From NCBI GenBank assembly GCA_034698045.1, contig JAQGAU010000531.1, positions 1 through 26,638 on the forward strand: DNA of 26,638 nucleotides, written 5' to 3'. The stretch is from Paramacrobiotus richtersi. Taxonomy: Eukaryota; Tardigrada; Eutardigrada; Parachela; Macrobiotidae. Shown piece by piece: positions 1 to 11,160 of the stretch. Position numbers and translations under genes: made by a program. Every line of letters starts with the position of its first letter. The first letter of the stretch is position 1. The notes beneath the pieces were generated by a model, which saw only the letters and a list, made by a program, of their open reading frames with translations, ran no database searches and was not told where the DNA came from.

Positions 1-230
1 AGACTTAATCCCAAGTGCTACCATAAAGCTTAACTGAAAGTACGCAACCGACGAAAGCAGAACCTAATGGGCGAAATGTGCGACGCAAGTGACTTCGCTC
101 TATTTATGATCTGCCATAACAGGAAAAGCGTAATCCAGTATACCAGAGTAAGGTCGGTAAACAACTGCGTATTAATCTGGCGCCATCGAACTAAATTCCG
201 TTTATAATATCTACGTCTTTTGTGTATCAC

Positions 231-237
231 TATAAAA
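231..237 (+). promoter_or_regulatory. TATA box of the secreted-protein gene
   Basis: TATAAAA lies 70 bases before the ATG at 307. With usual animal spacing, transcription would start near 260, leaving a 5' leader of about 45 bases. No other promoter element is obvious. Confidence 0.55.
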
Positions 238-306
238 CTGTTGCATAACAGTTCGCCGTTCTGAGTTCACAAAGTAGTCGACAATGCAAGTGTAGATTCA
301 CTCAAA

Positions 307-2034
307 ATGAAAAGTATTCAGCTTGTGCTCATTGTGTTATGTGCCACTGTCGTGCGTGAAGCTCACGCTTGGTGGCCAGGTTACGCCGGATATCCTCCTC
401 CGTATCCTCCACCATATCCATATTATCCAGATCCTCCGTGCGGCGGGTCACCATGTGCGGAGGGCCCTCCCAAGCCACCTTGTCCGACGCTCGATCCCGG
501 TCCGCCGAATACAACTTGTCAGTGCCCTGTTGCAAAACAATGCTCGATTGTGCTGACCCCTGATCATGCGGCGATCGATGTTCCTTGTGGATACGGTAAC
601 CAGTTGATCGAGAATTTCAAGGTCGAGGTAAGCGGCAAATAGATCAGAACAACGTACCTCTGAATACTGTACAATCAATAATCTGCGAAAACTCGACACG
701 GAATACGGAGCAAAAGATGGTGAAGTAACACAGGTTGCTCGCCCGAGCCCGTATTCCTTATCGTTTAATTGACAGTGATGGAACTCGCTACTAAATTAAA
801 CTTAAAACTGCACTTATAGCGGCTGCGCGGCACCCTAAAGATGTAGACTTTTGTACCGTGTGGTGTCTGCATCTTTACTTCTAGTACCAATTTCTTTATA
901 GGTCTTAAATGATACATGTGGCCCACAAAGCTATCGTTTTGAATTGGCTTTACTCTATGGGGCTCTGGTCGATTCGTTTGCCGGTAATTTTATGACCGAA
1001 CCATATGTATTCTTCGATCCAACCACCAGCAACTTCTACGTTAATCACTCACTCATACCGGACATCATGCACTCGTCATCATCGTCAGCGTTCCAGAGCC
1101 TAGCTATGAAAGCTTACGGACTGCAGAATTCGATTGTTTCTCAAACAGTTTTTATCACGGTACATATTGAGTTTACATATGATCGAGTTTACTAACAATA
1201 AGCACATCAGCTTTTCTTTTCCCAGTGTTATGCGATGCTACTTTTCTTATTAGTTCACCTTCCGCTCCTGTTCATTGAATTTAACTGGACCAGTCAGTAC
1301 TCAAATGATATGTCCTGGACGTCCTCCTGGTAGTGATCCCAGTAGGCAATATTACACCTATCCGCAACTTACTTTTACCGTAAGTCACCTTATTCGGTAA
1401 ACAATTTACATATTGCGAGTTATGCAACCCAACTTCTCACGCACGCAGCTGTAAGTCGAAGCACCGCACATGTACAGCTTATAATTAAACAAACCAATAT
1501 CGTTAGGTCAACAATCTTCCACCTGGGATGCCACTGGTATGGGACTTGCCGTCCGATCTCGGTGGTCAAGGTGCCAGTACGGCTGTTCTGGACGCAATGG
1601 GAGGTGTTCGAATGAATTCCCCCATGGCTTCTTCGGGGACAATTCCCGACGGCAGTTCGATCTGGATTAGCAACTACAACGGTTTCTCAGATCTGAGCAG
1701 TGCAACCAGTCCGATCGGAATCTATGGTGCTTCTAACAAAGCAAATCCCCCGAACTGCACAGATTACACAGTTGATTATTCGGGTTGGATGCTGCCTCAT
1801 GGACCGTGCTGTCAGTGGCTCCTTTTCTCCGTCAGACCAGATGTTCCAAGCTCGTTTCGTTCGACCGGTTACACCACCGTGGTGAGTAAAAGTCGCTACG
1901 TACACCACACTCCGCAAAATAATAAACTCTTTTCGGGTCATGGTGCCCGGTAGGTAAAAGTAATGGTAACCGCATGATACGATTGTTCTTTCCAGATCTG
2001 CTACGAGGATCCTAGCAGCTGCACTGTCGCGTAG
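307..2034 (+). CDS. Secreted Pro/Tyr-rich, Cys-rich protein of unknown function, five exons
   Basis: Exons 307-627, 902-1159, 1254-1379, 1507-1881 and 1996-2034 are all phase 0 and bounded by GT-AG, giving 372 aa ending in TAG. Residues 1-21 are a classic signal peptide (basic start, hydrophobic core, AHA before the likely cut), so the protein should enter the secretory pathway. Residues 22-60 are a short Pro/Tyr/Gly-rich stretch with repeated PPY motifs. The remaining body has many cysteines, including a CC pair in exon 4, and several Asn-X-Ser/Thr sites (for example N68), which suggests a disulphide-bonded, glycosylated extracellular protein. The short last exon ends in a Cys-bearing tail. 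A TATA box precedes the gene and AATAAA follows it. The exon 3 acceptor (TTATTAG) was chosen because it keeps the frame open. I recognise no domain; cuticle, egg-shell or adhesive roles are only possibilities. Exon structure is fairly secure, function unknown. Confidence 0.72.
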
Positions 2035-2175
2035 ACAAACTGTGCAATCGGTAATTACCGTGGTAACGATTGTTATTGATTTCCACACCATAATGACGTC
2101 AAAGGACCGTGCCAACTTACAACTGTTAGATGTCATATCAGTTTCTATTTACTATATTAATTTTCTGCTTTACAA

Positions 2176-2181
2176 AATAAA
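2176..2181 (+). terminator. Polyadenylation signal of the secreted-protein gene
   Basis: A canonical AATAAA lies about 140 bases after the stop codon at 2032-2034, a suitable place for 3' end processing. Confidence 0.45.
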
Positions 2182-2592
2182 GGTCATGATTATGCGCGTC
2201 AGTTTTGAACTGCCAGCATCTTCTTGTTCTGAGTTAATACCAACTGCAGGAGTCTTCCGTTTCATTCTTATTAAACGCTGACGGTAGCTGTTGGGTCCAA
2301 CAGATGTTTGGAATTTTTACCGTGTCAACACATGCACTGTTTTAGGGCTGTTGCCGAAATACATTTTGTACACCGGTGCATGTTCCCTATACTATCACTA
2401 GACACTATAAACCACGCAAGAAAACAATCCATGTTCAGGCAGCCACGCTTTCGGACATTCTTGTTGAACTTTTCTATGGTCAAAGCAATACTGTTTCAAT
2501 TACTTTATTCCTTTCACACATAAAATGCGCTGGCGCACAGACAGCAACCTATTGAAAAACATTTGGCATTAAAACATCCAGTCTGATCGGAA
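2182..2592. other. Intergenic, no gene seen
   Basis: Only short unconserved open frames occur here, with no convincing splice pair, RNA gene or repeat. Confidence 0.5.
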
Positions 2593-3808
2593 GGGTCTAA
2601 AACCTGGCTCTGCCCTAGGCCCTTGGCTCAGGCCAGCAAAAATCTCGTTTGTCTTGACTGGGTCTCGATTCCGTGCATTACTCCAAAAACATTTTCTGAA
2701 ATTCTTCATCCAGCTAATAAGTTCCAGTAAAACAACCGTTCCAATATAACAAAACAAATATAGATGAAAAAGCTTTTGAAGATTACTCTGGTCTCACCGC
2801 AGGCGCCGGAAATGCATTGCAAAAGTCTCTTCGTTGTGGAAGTCATCCCCAAGAAAGCTGAAGTCTGCCATACGTATACGCCACCGCATATAAACATTAA
2901 ACAAACTATAGTAAACATTAGGTAAGCGTTGACACAAGCGTGCCATTATTAACATGCATCGTGAAGTCAGCCATACACAAAAACCATTCCTCACTGAGGA
3001 ATAAGCTACCAAGCTTCGCGGCATGTAGTTACATACTGTAGAAGTATGGTTTATTCTGTTGAAAAAGCACGCTTAACGTACACGTGTAGTTTTGCACTGC
3101 TGCACTGAAATCGAATACAACGGTTAAAGTGCTGCTCGTTACTTCCATTAATTCTAATACGTTACACTGCCCACCATAAACATAGCAAGGCGCATTAGTA
3201 ATAACATTCTCACAAAGAGAAAATGTAAGTTTTTTACACTGGATGAGAATCGCATCCATATCCACTGAACTGTAAAGCTTAAACGGTCCGCCTAGCTGTG
3301 CTGTTGCAAGCAGCTCTATACATAGATAAGGAAATGTTGCGCAAGCGCAGATGGATTAGCATCAAGCACTTTCTTGCAATTGCCATACACTTGCACATAA
3401 TCTCTCTGCCATACACTCTCTTTTCAAAATCGACCCATGAGTACGATGATCCTGAAAACTTTTGAAATGCCATTCTACAAAAACCGATTATAAACACAAG
3501 AGCAGTCAAGGCAACATCAGGGCAATAACGGCAACGTACCAGTGTCGACCATCCCGGGCTGACGAAAAGTGAGGTCTTCGCCGTTAGGCTACTGTTTGAT
3601 TATACATCATTTTTTAGAAGGGAAAAACATTACGAACGGTTTCTGGATGTGATCCAAAGTTGCAATGCTGGTGCCGCAACATTTCTAAACTTATTTGTAG
3701 CTTGTTATGCGTCCTAGTAGGGAAGACTGTGAGGACATTACCACCATCAGGAAGAACGAATACTGACTGTCTGATACCAGTGGTAAGACGAGCCTTTGTC
3801 TGTTCTGC
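2569..3808 (-). CDS. Tentative multi-exon gene, unknown product
   Basis: Several minus-strand open segments join with matching phase. One runs from 3258 to about 3036 and contains five cysteines and a C-terminal YTC motif. It ends at a good GTATGT donor and joins in phase to 2872-2811, which includes NEETFAMHF and follows a GGCAG acceptor. An upstream piece (about 3471 to 3388) could join through a GTGTAT donor. A further possible exon starts after a TTTTTGGCAG acceptor near 3808. The last piece (about 2725-2569) runs into the left inverted repeat, which argues against it. No domain is recognised. The splice signals make this worth recording, but chance cannot be excluded, and neither a start codon nor a complete reading frame is secured. 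Confidence 0.25.
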
Positions 3809-4480
3809 CAAAAATAATAATTTCGTAGAACAGTTTTAAGAAAAATTTGTGTACGATAATGCAGGCACGTAATTATGATCTAGAAATGAAGTTAAATTCA
3901 ATTAACTAGAAGTACCTACTAGATAGTAATTAGTGGTGGATCAACGGTCATACTAATGTGCAGCTGATAAAACCATTTAATATGCATTATTATATGCAAT
4001 GAATTACTTGGATGAATCACTGCTCAGTCAGCGGTTTTGGATAACACACCGGTGCGTTATATGTACTAGTTCTGGTTAGCCCAACAGAAATTTTGGAGCT
4101 TACGGTAGCACTTGCAGCACAAATTTCACACTTTCTGAATGATTAAACATTGTCTGAAGATCATCTCTTCATCTGAGCTTGTTTCCTCTTAGTTTTTCTG
4201 CGCTAACAACGGTCTCTGGGACCCTCTGCCAAGGTCGCAAAAATTATGCGTAGCTTACTTAAACGGAAATTTATTTCACATCTGTGTGGCATAAGAAGTA
4301 GCCAGCATTTTGTCACGAGACGGCTAGTGGAAAATGTTCACGCCATCTTTGCTGCTGCAAGCATTGCTGTTTCTGCAAGGCCAGATTTTGCCGAGCCCGT
4401 AGCCAGAGTTTAGCCGGTGGCCTTCCCAGATTTTTGTTGGCCTGGGCCACCGGCCAAGGCCGGGGCCAGGTTTTAGACCC
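2593..4480. mobile_element. Segment bounded by 53-bp inverted repeats, possible foldback-type element
   Basis: The left end (2593-2645) and the reverse complement of the right end (4428-4480) align without gaps at about 45 of 53 positions. Both begin GGGTCTAAAACCTGG and end CAAAAATCT, with a GC-rich GGCC-containing middle. A partial extra copy of the GGCC/AGATTTT motif lies just inside the right arm (about 4379-4420). The arrangement fits an inverted-repeat element of 1.9 kb. It could also be two independent insertions of one short repeat. I saw no clear target-site duplication and no transposase. Confidence 0.45.
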
Positions 4481-5199
4481 TGCCATGCGGCATTACTGTA
4501 AAAACGGTTCACGGATCCCACTTGGAACGTCTTACCAATCTACGGAACGAACTAGATCTTCCACCAGAGGCCAATCGCTCGCTGGGATTGTCTCGAACCT
4601 CGCTCGACACTGTGGAATGGAGAAATCTTGCATGAACTAACAGTACCTTTTCTGGCAGTTTGAATAATTTTCTTTGTTTTTGGGGTTATTACTCATACTT
4701 CGCTTGCTTTTCGTATGCTTGCTTTTTCTTGTATACATTAGTCATTTTTTTGTTTTGTTGTCGGCATTGATTGTGTTTCTTTCGGAAGTCGGGATCGAAG
4801 AAGTACTGTATGTCCGACGCCTTGATGGGACTTTGTCCCACGCCGACAGACAAAAACCCCTCTATTATTATCTTGAGAGGAAACATTAGGGACGAAAGGT
4901 CCTGGAACGATCTGTACCCTAGCTGGCCCTCATTTGTTGAGGGATAGTCTTCATCTGGAAACTTTCTGCCTGTTGGATAATCAGAGTCCTGCGTAACGAT
5001 GCTCGTCTTAAACTACTAATCAATGATGCAAAAGCAACAGTAACGAATCCAGTGACACAATCCACAAATATTGGGATTAAGAAACACTATCATTCGTTAA
5101 CGGATTGTCGGATACCGTTAAGAAAAAAAGTCACTTCGATGCAAGCAAAATCTCTCGCGGTTACAAACTGAAAAGAAAAATACTTTAGTGATACTTTCG
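4481..5199. other. Intergenic, T-rich in part, no gene seen
   Basis: The stretch near 4660-4790 is T-rich and produces a hydrophobic but compositionally biased open frame on the plus strand. I found no splice-supported gene. The segment is the downstream flank of the minus-strand TPR/Sel1/MYND gene, and no clear AATAAA was found on that strand. Confidence 0.4.
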
Positions 5200-8100
5200 T
5201 TACCACATTTGTTGCAGCTGTTGCATTCTTCCGAGCGTTGCTTTGCAGGTCTGCTTGTGAGTCCGCCAGTTCGACAGCTGACATTCTCTACCACAATAAG
5301 CCACTTCACGGCAGACGCAGACATATGACGGGTCAATTTCTCTACATCCTTGGCAGCAGTTATTCACCTGTTCCGTCCCGTCGCTTTCGTCGTCCAAAGT
5401 TACTGGACGGAGAAGCTTCATTTCCAGCGCAGTCAGATAAATTTCAACGAGTCTTTTCGGACCGAACCGCTCATTCACCGCCTGGAAGCACGCAAGACGA
5501 CGAGTGTCAGCCTCACATGCCCATCTGTAATAATCCTTGACCTTTTGAACATCAGTATCATTCCGGTGGTACAGTGATGCAATGGAAAATAAAGCAGCCG
5601 GAACGCTGCTGTCATCTTTGGGATTTTCTTTAAGATATTTCTCGTACGCTTCTAGCGCTTCTGTTTTTAGATCTTCCTTGCTGCAGTTCGGAGGATGCGT
5701 GTTTTCGTAAAGCATTCTAATGGCGGTCGCTAAGATGTACAGCCGGCTGGGCCGCGGTTCCAGCTCATGAACTCTGCGCGCGCTTGTCAGAGCGTCTTCG
5801 TACAGTCCCGCGACAGAATAACATGGAGCAAGCAGATGATGAAAGTCGGCTTCCATGGAATGAAAACGAATAGTGCGCTCCAGGTACAGAATCCTTCCTA
5901 ATTTAACAGTTAACACAATCGTTTTCAATTCGGCAGCCCATTTTTCAATAAAGCTTAGTGTTTTTTATAGTTTTCAAAGTTTACTGACACTTGCTGTAAC
6001 ACCGATCTGCAGTACGCAACAGCAACAGCTTTACGCCCAGATGAGATGTATGTACATACTTCAATCGATCACCGGCGCAGTTGATGTGAATCAACAAGTG
6101 AGAACTCGGTGGCCTGAGCAAGAGCAGCGCCTGCGTGTGGCCGCGCAGAGAGAATCTTCGTTTTTCACTAACTAAAAACTGCTCAAGCGCACCGATTATG
6201 CCTGTTATCTGTAAATTTAGTTTGTCTGGTTGCTGCAGTAAGGCCAACGGCGGAATTTATAAGCTGTGCAATGCATGTCAAAATTATAGCCGACGGATTA
6301 CTTCCTGAAAGGGACAGCTATAGTGTATGTACGGTTCTGTATGTCTACAGTTACACTCGTACCTTTGATGTTGCCAGTACTGCATGCTCGGACAAACATG
6401 GCATCAGGCGTCGTCAGCTTTCTTTCATCAATGGTGGCAGCCATATCAGACTGTTCGAATATTACGATTTCATCACAGCGATACGATTTGCGAAGAAGCT
6501 CAAATGCCCGGTTGTGATCGCCGTATTCCCAAGCACAAAGAGCTTCATCGGTCATCCATCGGGCATTGAGAACACTTTGAGCAGTCAGAGATCCGTTCTC
6601 CGCTGCGCTGATCACTGCCTGTAATCTGTCTTCTCCAACTGGCGGTCTGAAGGTCGCAATTAGCCGTTTTGGTCGCTTACCGAGTTCTCTCAGTTGCTCT
6701 AGCAAATGTTCAGCTGGACGTGGTAGGTTTGTTTCCCGTATTATGTACCGCTGAAGTCTATCATTCCAGCTGGAAGATTCAGTCGGTAATGAATTGCTTT
6801 CCTCAAAATCGCATATGTATTTGGCAACGTCCATAGTCTCTTCAAATCGTTTCCAGTTCAAATTATAATGATGCTGAGCACGTTGAAACCACTTCTTGGC
6901 GGCACTGGGGTTCCTTTTACAACCAATGCCTTTTGCCAAAAGATCAGCCAGAGTTCGCTGTGACTGCGCGTCTCCAGCTTCACCAGCTTCTAAGCAGTAA
7001 GTGAATGCTTCACTGTTTCGCTGTTTCTGGAGCAATACTTTCCACAATGAAATTTTTGATTCCATATGACCTATTTCGGAAGCCTTTGTCCAGAACGCGA
7101 TCGCGGAATCGTCGTCGCCAATATCCTCGCATTCTTGTCCCTATGATCATAAAGCTACTCAATCAGACCGCTCATTTTCGCTTATCAATAACAAGTTAAC
7201 GTAAAGTACAGGATGTGGCGGCCATGTTCCAGACAGTTTCTGTTTTCCACAGTTCATTACTACATGTAACAGGTTTTATTTTTTCAAACTTTTTTATGAA
7301 AACGTTACGGTTTAGGGATCATTTACCATTATTTCAGTCTGTTTTGCCAGGCGAGTAGCATCTGTCTGAGCTGGGGAATTGGTTTAAGGTCAGTGTTAAA
7401 CCTAAGCAAGCCAGAAGCGGACTTTCGGTTTCTCTGTTGCACATTTACGAACATCCTAGAGTTTTAACAATTCCAGCAAAACTTTCGTAAAGAACTGCAA
7501 AAGCGTAACTTCAGATTGCTTACCATGAACTGTAAAGTTTGCACATCATTCTTGATCGAATTGTCCAGGATCATCTTCATGAAACATTCCTGCTGCGTAG
7601 TTGTGGCTGCTCCATTCAAGCACATGTGGTGTAGTTTTGCTAAAGCCCCTAGGCATCCTTGTTCGGCTGCTTTTTTGAAGTATTCAAATGCTCGATGTTC
7701 GTCAACTGGACCACCCTCTCCTGACTCCAACAATGCCGCATAGTTCAACTGCGCCTCAGCAATTCCCTGCTTAGCGGCCTGTTCGTACCACTTTCGAGCA
7801 AACCGCAGATTCTTCGCCACACCTCTACCGCCCTGCAGGAACGAACCCGTGTTATTCTGTGCCTCTGCTTGGTCCCAGCTGGCTGCCTTGATATAGTGTG
7901 AAAAAGCTTTCTTCATGTCCTTGTCCACACCACGCCCGTCTCGATAGGCATTTCCTAGACCGGTTTCGGCTTCCGCGACTCCTGAGAAACAAGCATTTTA
8001 TTTACATCAAAGCACCATCTGATAACGCTGCTTTATCTTCACCTATTACAGGCGCAATGTTTCCTCCTACGCTGACAAACGGCTTGTGAGATGCCGCCAG

Positions 8101-9278
8101 CCGATAGTACTTTAGCATAAAACCATAGTCAGTATTCGTGCCGTGTCCCCTTGCATACAGCAGCCCGAGATTGTATTGGCCCTCTGCACTCCCAAGGTCC
8201 GCAGAGTTCTTGAAGCATTCAAATGCGCGTCGGCAATCTATCGTGCGGCCGCATATACCGTTGTAGTAGTAGTGACCCTCTCCCACGGAACTGTGCAGCC
8301 TAGAATGCTCTTCCAGATATTCCGCGACATGAAGGTTGTCTACGACACGGATATCATTCGGATCAGGCTTCAGCCCGACATTCCTTAATAAGTATCTTAA
8401 GAAATTGTTTTTGAACTGCAGCCCTTCTTCAATGCCTTCTTTGGCATCTTTCCTCGAATTCTTGTTTGTACGGAGCATAGCCATCACTGAAGTGAGGTCG
8501 CGGGAGCGGACCAGTAAAACTTCGTCTTGTGGATCCAACTGCAGACCTCGCTGACAGACCGCCAGCGCCTCTGTGACCAGACCTAATTTCAGCAGTGCAT
8601 CCGATAAGATGCGATGATATTTAACACACATAGCATTCCGCTGGAGGGCGTCTTCAGCATCATTACGTGCATCTTCGTAGCGACCCAGCATCAATTCTGA
8701 CAATGCCCGATTGGAGTACAGAACCATCGCATCCGGGTTTTCTTTCACCGCTTGCGTGTATATGATCATGGCTTTGGTGTACTGACCTTTTTTGTAACAG
8801 TCGTTACCCTTCTGCTTCAGCCGTTCCCAAGAATTGCTCGAAGCCTCCAGGCCTTGTTGCATCACAATTGTTGGCTTGTTGTACTCTCGAATGCGCTGAG
8901 CGTCTTCTGGAAATCCTATCCGATTAAATGGCACAATGTCTCGATGGCCCTGTCGCTGCTATTGGCATTCATGCATTTTTGATGCGATACCACGTTTCGG
9001 ACACCGGGACAACGGCGCAGGTAAGAACTCAAAACCTTCTCATTCGACAAGTTCACAAACCCTCCAGCTTTCCATTTCTTCCGAATGAAGTAAACGGTTT
9101 GGTTGAAATCGCGGTGCTTTGCTTCGAAGTTGCTGACTTGTTCGTGTGTGAACCGCGAATCCTGGCTTGTAATCATTTTAACTGCGAATTCGCGCAGACG
9201 AATATGGGCAAGCTTAATTGCATACTGAATATGAGCAGAAGTTGTTGCTTCATCATGAAACTGCTGTCCGTCCATTTC
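5200..9278 (-). CDS. TPR - Sel1-repeat - MYND zinc finger protein, five exons
   Basis: Exons on the minus strand are 9278-9036, 8955-8043, 7981-7524, 7140-6363 and 5897-5200. Phases agree at every junction, and the sum is 3090 bases (1029 aa plus stop). Roughly residues 118-225 are three TPR helices pairs (GNDCYKKGQYTKAMIIYTQA and the next two units). About 300-640 hold Sel1-like repeats with the usual pattern of A, G, Y and L, as in ARKWYEQAAKQGIAEAQ. A degenerate TPR-like region follows. At 978-1015 is a MYND finger, C-x2-C-x8-C-x-C-x5-C-x3-C-x7-H-x3-C; the second pair is C-x-C rather than the usual C-x2-C. There is no SET domain. TPR and Sel1 arrays and MYND are all protein-binding modules, so a cytosolic or nuclear adaptor is inferred; the partner is unknown. 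The ATG near 9278 is chosen as the first in-frame Met. The open frame continues upstream to an acceptor near 9336, so a further 5' exon is possible. The first donor (AAG|GTTTTG) is weak. Confidence 0.8.
5238..5354 (-). other. MYND zinc-finger coding segment
   Basis: This part of the last exon encodes the zinc-binding residues CQGC, CVC, YCGREC and HKQTC. The aromatic YC and the W before the His are typical of MYND fingers, which bind proline-rich partner peptides. It ends about 14 residues before the stop codon. Confidence 0.75.
5898..6362 (-). other. Intron 4 of the TPR/Sel1/MYND gene
   Basis: The intron is 465 bases long, from a GTACGA donor to a TTAG acceptor, and is phase 1. The joined protein reads smoothly across it (STGNIKG then RILYLERTIRF). 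Confidence 0.55.
7141..7523 (-). other. Intron 3 of the TPR/Sel1/MYND gene
   Basis: The intron is 383 bases long, from a GTAAGC donor at 7523 to a TCATAG acceptor at 7141, and is phase 0. No further exon inside it is supported. Confidence 0.55.
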
Positions 9279-9342
9279 TTCAACACAGTCCACAATGATT
9301 CGCTCGCGGATCCACAACGCCTACCGACTACAACCCGAAGAT

Positions 9343-9914
9343 CCTCAATAAGATGCAGCAGTTAGTCCAGGTACTGAGCCAGAACATAGAATTGCATCGC
9401 GTCTGCCTACTCATTACGCAGCTCACGACATTTCAATTTGCGCAAGTGCGGCTGTTTCGTCTACGGGACTCTATTTCGAGTGGTAGGTGTGGATATCGGT
9501 ATGCTGAAATCAGTATTAGTTTTTTGCGCAAGCCTTGTGTATAAAAACGAAAGCACTGAACACGAATGAAGAATTTGTATCTTCCATCTGCTAAGGAACA
9601 ATGTCAGCATTATCTTGACAGAGATAAGTGTTTCTTACCACTTTTACGTTAAACCCACACCACATGCAGGCGCCGCTTGTCAGACAAGCTAGTAAATACC
9701 GTACAGGGTGGTACATATAGGAATTCGGTTGCTGTTTTCGTTACTCGATAGGTAATAACTGTCCACTTCACCAATTATAACCAAGCGTTGTGGTGCAGTT
9801 ATCTGCCCCATGAGTGCTGTTCGAGTTTAGCTCACGACCCGGATAGCAGCTTTGACGAAAAACGCGTGATTATCGTTTATCGGTACGTGGATTATCGCAG
9901 GATGTGTTTAGCTA
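9343..9914. other. Upstream flank of the minus-strand gene
   Basis: No gene is supported. A TATAAAAA at 9540-9547 on the plus strand precedes a 28-codon frame starting near 9567, but nothing else suggests that it is expressed. Confidence 0.35.
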
Positions 9915-9916
9915 TA

Positions 9917-9980
9917 CTTGGTAGGCAGGCTCATTTCTGCCACTCACCCAATATGCAGGCTCATTTCAGCCGCCCTTGAT
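9917..9980 (+). repeat. Left terminal inverted repeat of the 439-bp MITE
   Basis: It begins CTTGGTAGGCAGGCTCATTT and contains the sub-repeated GCTCATTTCWGCC unit twice. It pairs with 10292-10355. Confidence 0.78.
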
Positions 9981-10291
9981 TTTACGTTCCCTGTTTACTG
10001 GGATGATACTTTTTTGTACTGTATTTCTTTTATTAATGTTGTTTTTTGATTTCGAGAGTTTTTTAATACTGGTGGAAGCTATGTTTCAGTTTCTTTTGTT
10101 GTGCACGGCTGGAATTTCGAGGGTGCTTGTCGTAACTTTGTTGTTTGCGATAAAAAAACTGACTACTTTTCGTTGTTGCAGCGGAATTCTTCCACTCTGT
10201 CTCGCAGCGAATATTTCTCTTAATAAAACCATCAAGCAGGAAGTTTAATCGGAAGTTTGTAAACAAATTTACCGTCCATCAGTATGTCTGC

Positions 10292-10355
10292 ACACAAGGT
10301 GGCTGAAATGAGCCCGCATATAGTGTGAGTGGCAGAAATGACCCTATCTACCAAG
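10292..10355 (-). repeat. Right terminal inverted repeat of the 439-bp MITE
   Basis: This is the reverse complement of the left arm, ending CTACCAAG next to the TA duplication. Confidence 0.78.
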
Positions 10356-10357
10356 TA

Positions 10358-10736
10358 GTTCAAATCAACAGAAACAGTGACAAATGATCCGCAGTCAGAA
10401 CAAACCGATATCTAACAATAAGCCTTGTGTCTATACATATCTTGAAAGAGAAATATCGCGCTGATTCCCACATGACATCAGTGGCGATTGCTCAGACTGC
10501 TATCTAACACGTTATCAAAGCAAAATTGTCACCGAAAGTGCAGCTAAGTACAGATACATACACGTACAGAAGAAAACCAGGTAGCAGCCGTTTTGGTTCA
10601 GTTATTTCACTGGATATACATATGCAGGAACATCAGCGGGATATTTCCGATCCATTTCTCAGCCGTTTATTAGTGGCAGCATTTTCCGAATCGAAAACAA
10701 CGAAAAGGTCACGACAGGCAGGTGTTAGCAAGCGCT
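10358..10736. other. No gene seen
   Basis: Unremarkable sequence between the MITE and the retroelement-like remnant. No open frame with coding character was found. Confidence 0.35.
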
Positions 10737-11160
10737 TCACTTGGTTGAGCATCGCAGCGAAGCAAGGTCGGTCTTCTGCGGACTGCGAGGAATTCCCAAC
10801 GTCCTCTCATCAAACCAGATCTGCCAGGACAATGTCTGGTCATTTACGTATAACTGCCTTAAGTGGCTGAAATCTCGGTTTCTGATCTCGCGCAATCTCA
10901 CATGTCTTATACTCGGAATAACGCCCAAGCGGCGGCAGCATTGCCTTGTAACAAAGCAACATAAGAACGTTGTTTTAAAAACTTAAAAAACACAACTTAA
11001 ACTCCTTCGTTGAATCGCTAAAAATGCGAAGCGTTTCATAGGCGACTGGATAGAACTTGTACTGGTTTGACAGGGAGGTGTCGCGCAGTCTCTTTCGGGC
11101 GTCCGCACGTTGTACTGCCCATTCCGTTTTGCTTCCTGAGTGTTCCACATACGAAGACAT
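10737..11160 (-). pseudogene. Possible C-terminal fragment of a retroelement polymerase
   Basis: The minus-strand frame from 11160 encodes a 61-residue piece with KFYPVAYETLRIFSDSTKEF. This resembles the short conserved PVA.ET.G.F..S...F block found near the C-terminus of many reverse-transcriptase proteins of retroelements. Further minus-strand frames towards 10737 are interrupted and in other registers, as expected for a decayed copy. The family assignment comes from motif memory and is weak. Confidence 0.3.

Larger units (their letters stand above)
9917..10355. mobile_element. MITE with long terminal inverted repeats and TA target duplication
   Basis: The left end (from CTTGGTAG at 9917) and the right end (to CTACCAAG at 10355) are reverse complements over about 65 bases with a few differences. 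Both are flanked by TA (9915-9916 and 10356-10357). Each arm contains two copies of GCTCATTTCWGCC about 30 bases apart. The interior is T-rich and encodes no transposase. TA duplication fits the Tc1/mariner/pogo group, in which short non-autonomous copies are mobilised by a transposase encoded elsewhere. Confidence 0.8.

Noticed and set aside
1687-2136. 149-residue minus-strand open frame
   Set aside because: Antisense shadow of exons 4 and 5 of the secreted-protein gene.
4674-4889. Open frame with apparent membrane segments
   Set aside because: T-rich composition explains it; no splice or family support.
8928-9365. 145-residue plus-strand open frame
   Set aside because: Antisense to the first exon of the TPR/Sel1/MYND gene, which has coherent domains and splice phase.
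9540-9650. TATA-like box followed by a 28-codon frame
   Set aside because: Very short, no supporting signal or similarity.
9976-10248. 90-residue hydrophobic open frame on the plus strand
   Set aside because: It lies wholly inside the T-rich interior of the MITE; hydrophobicity follows from base composition.
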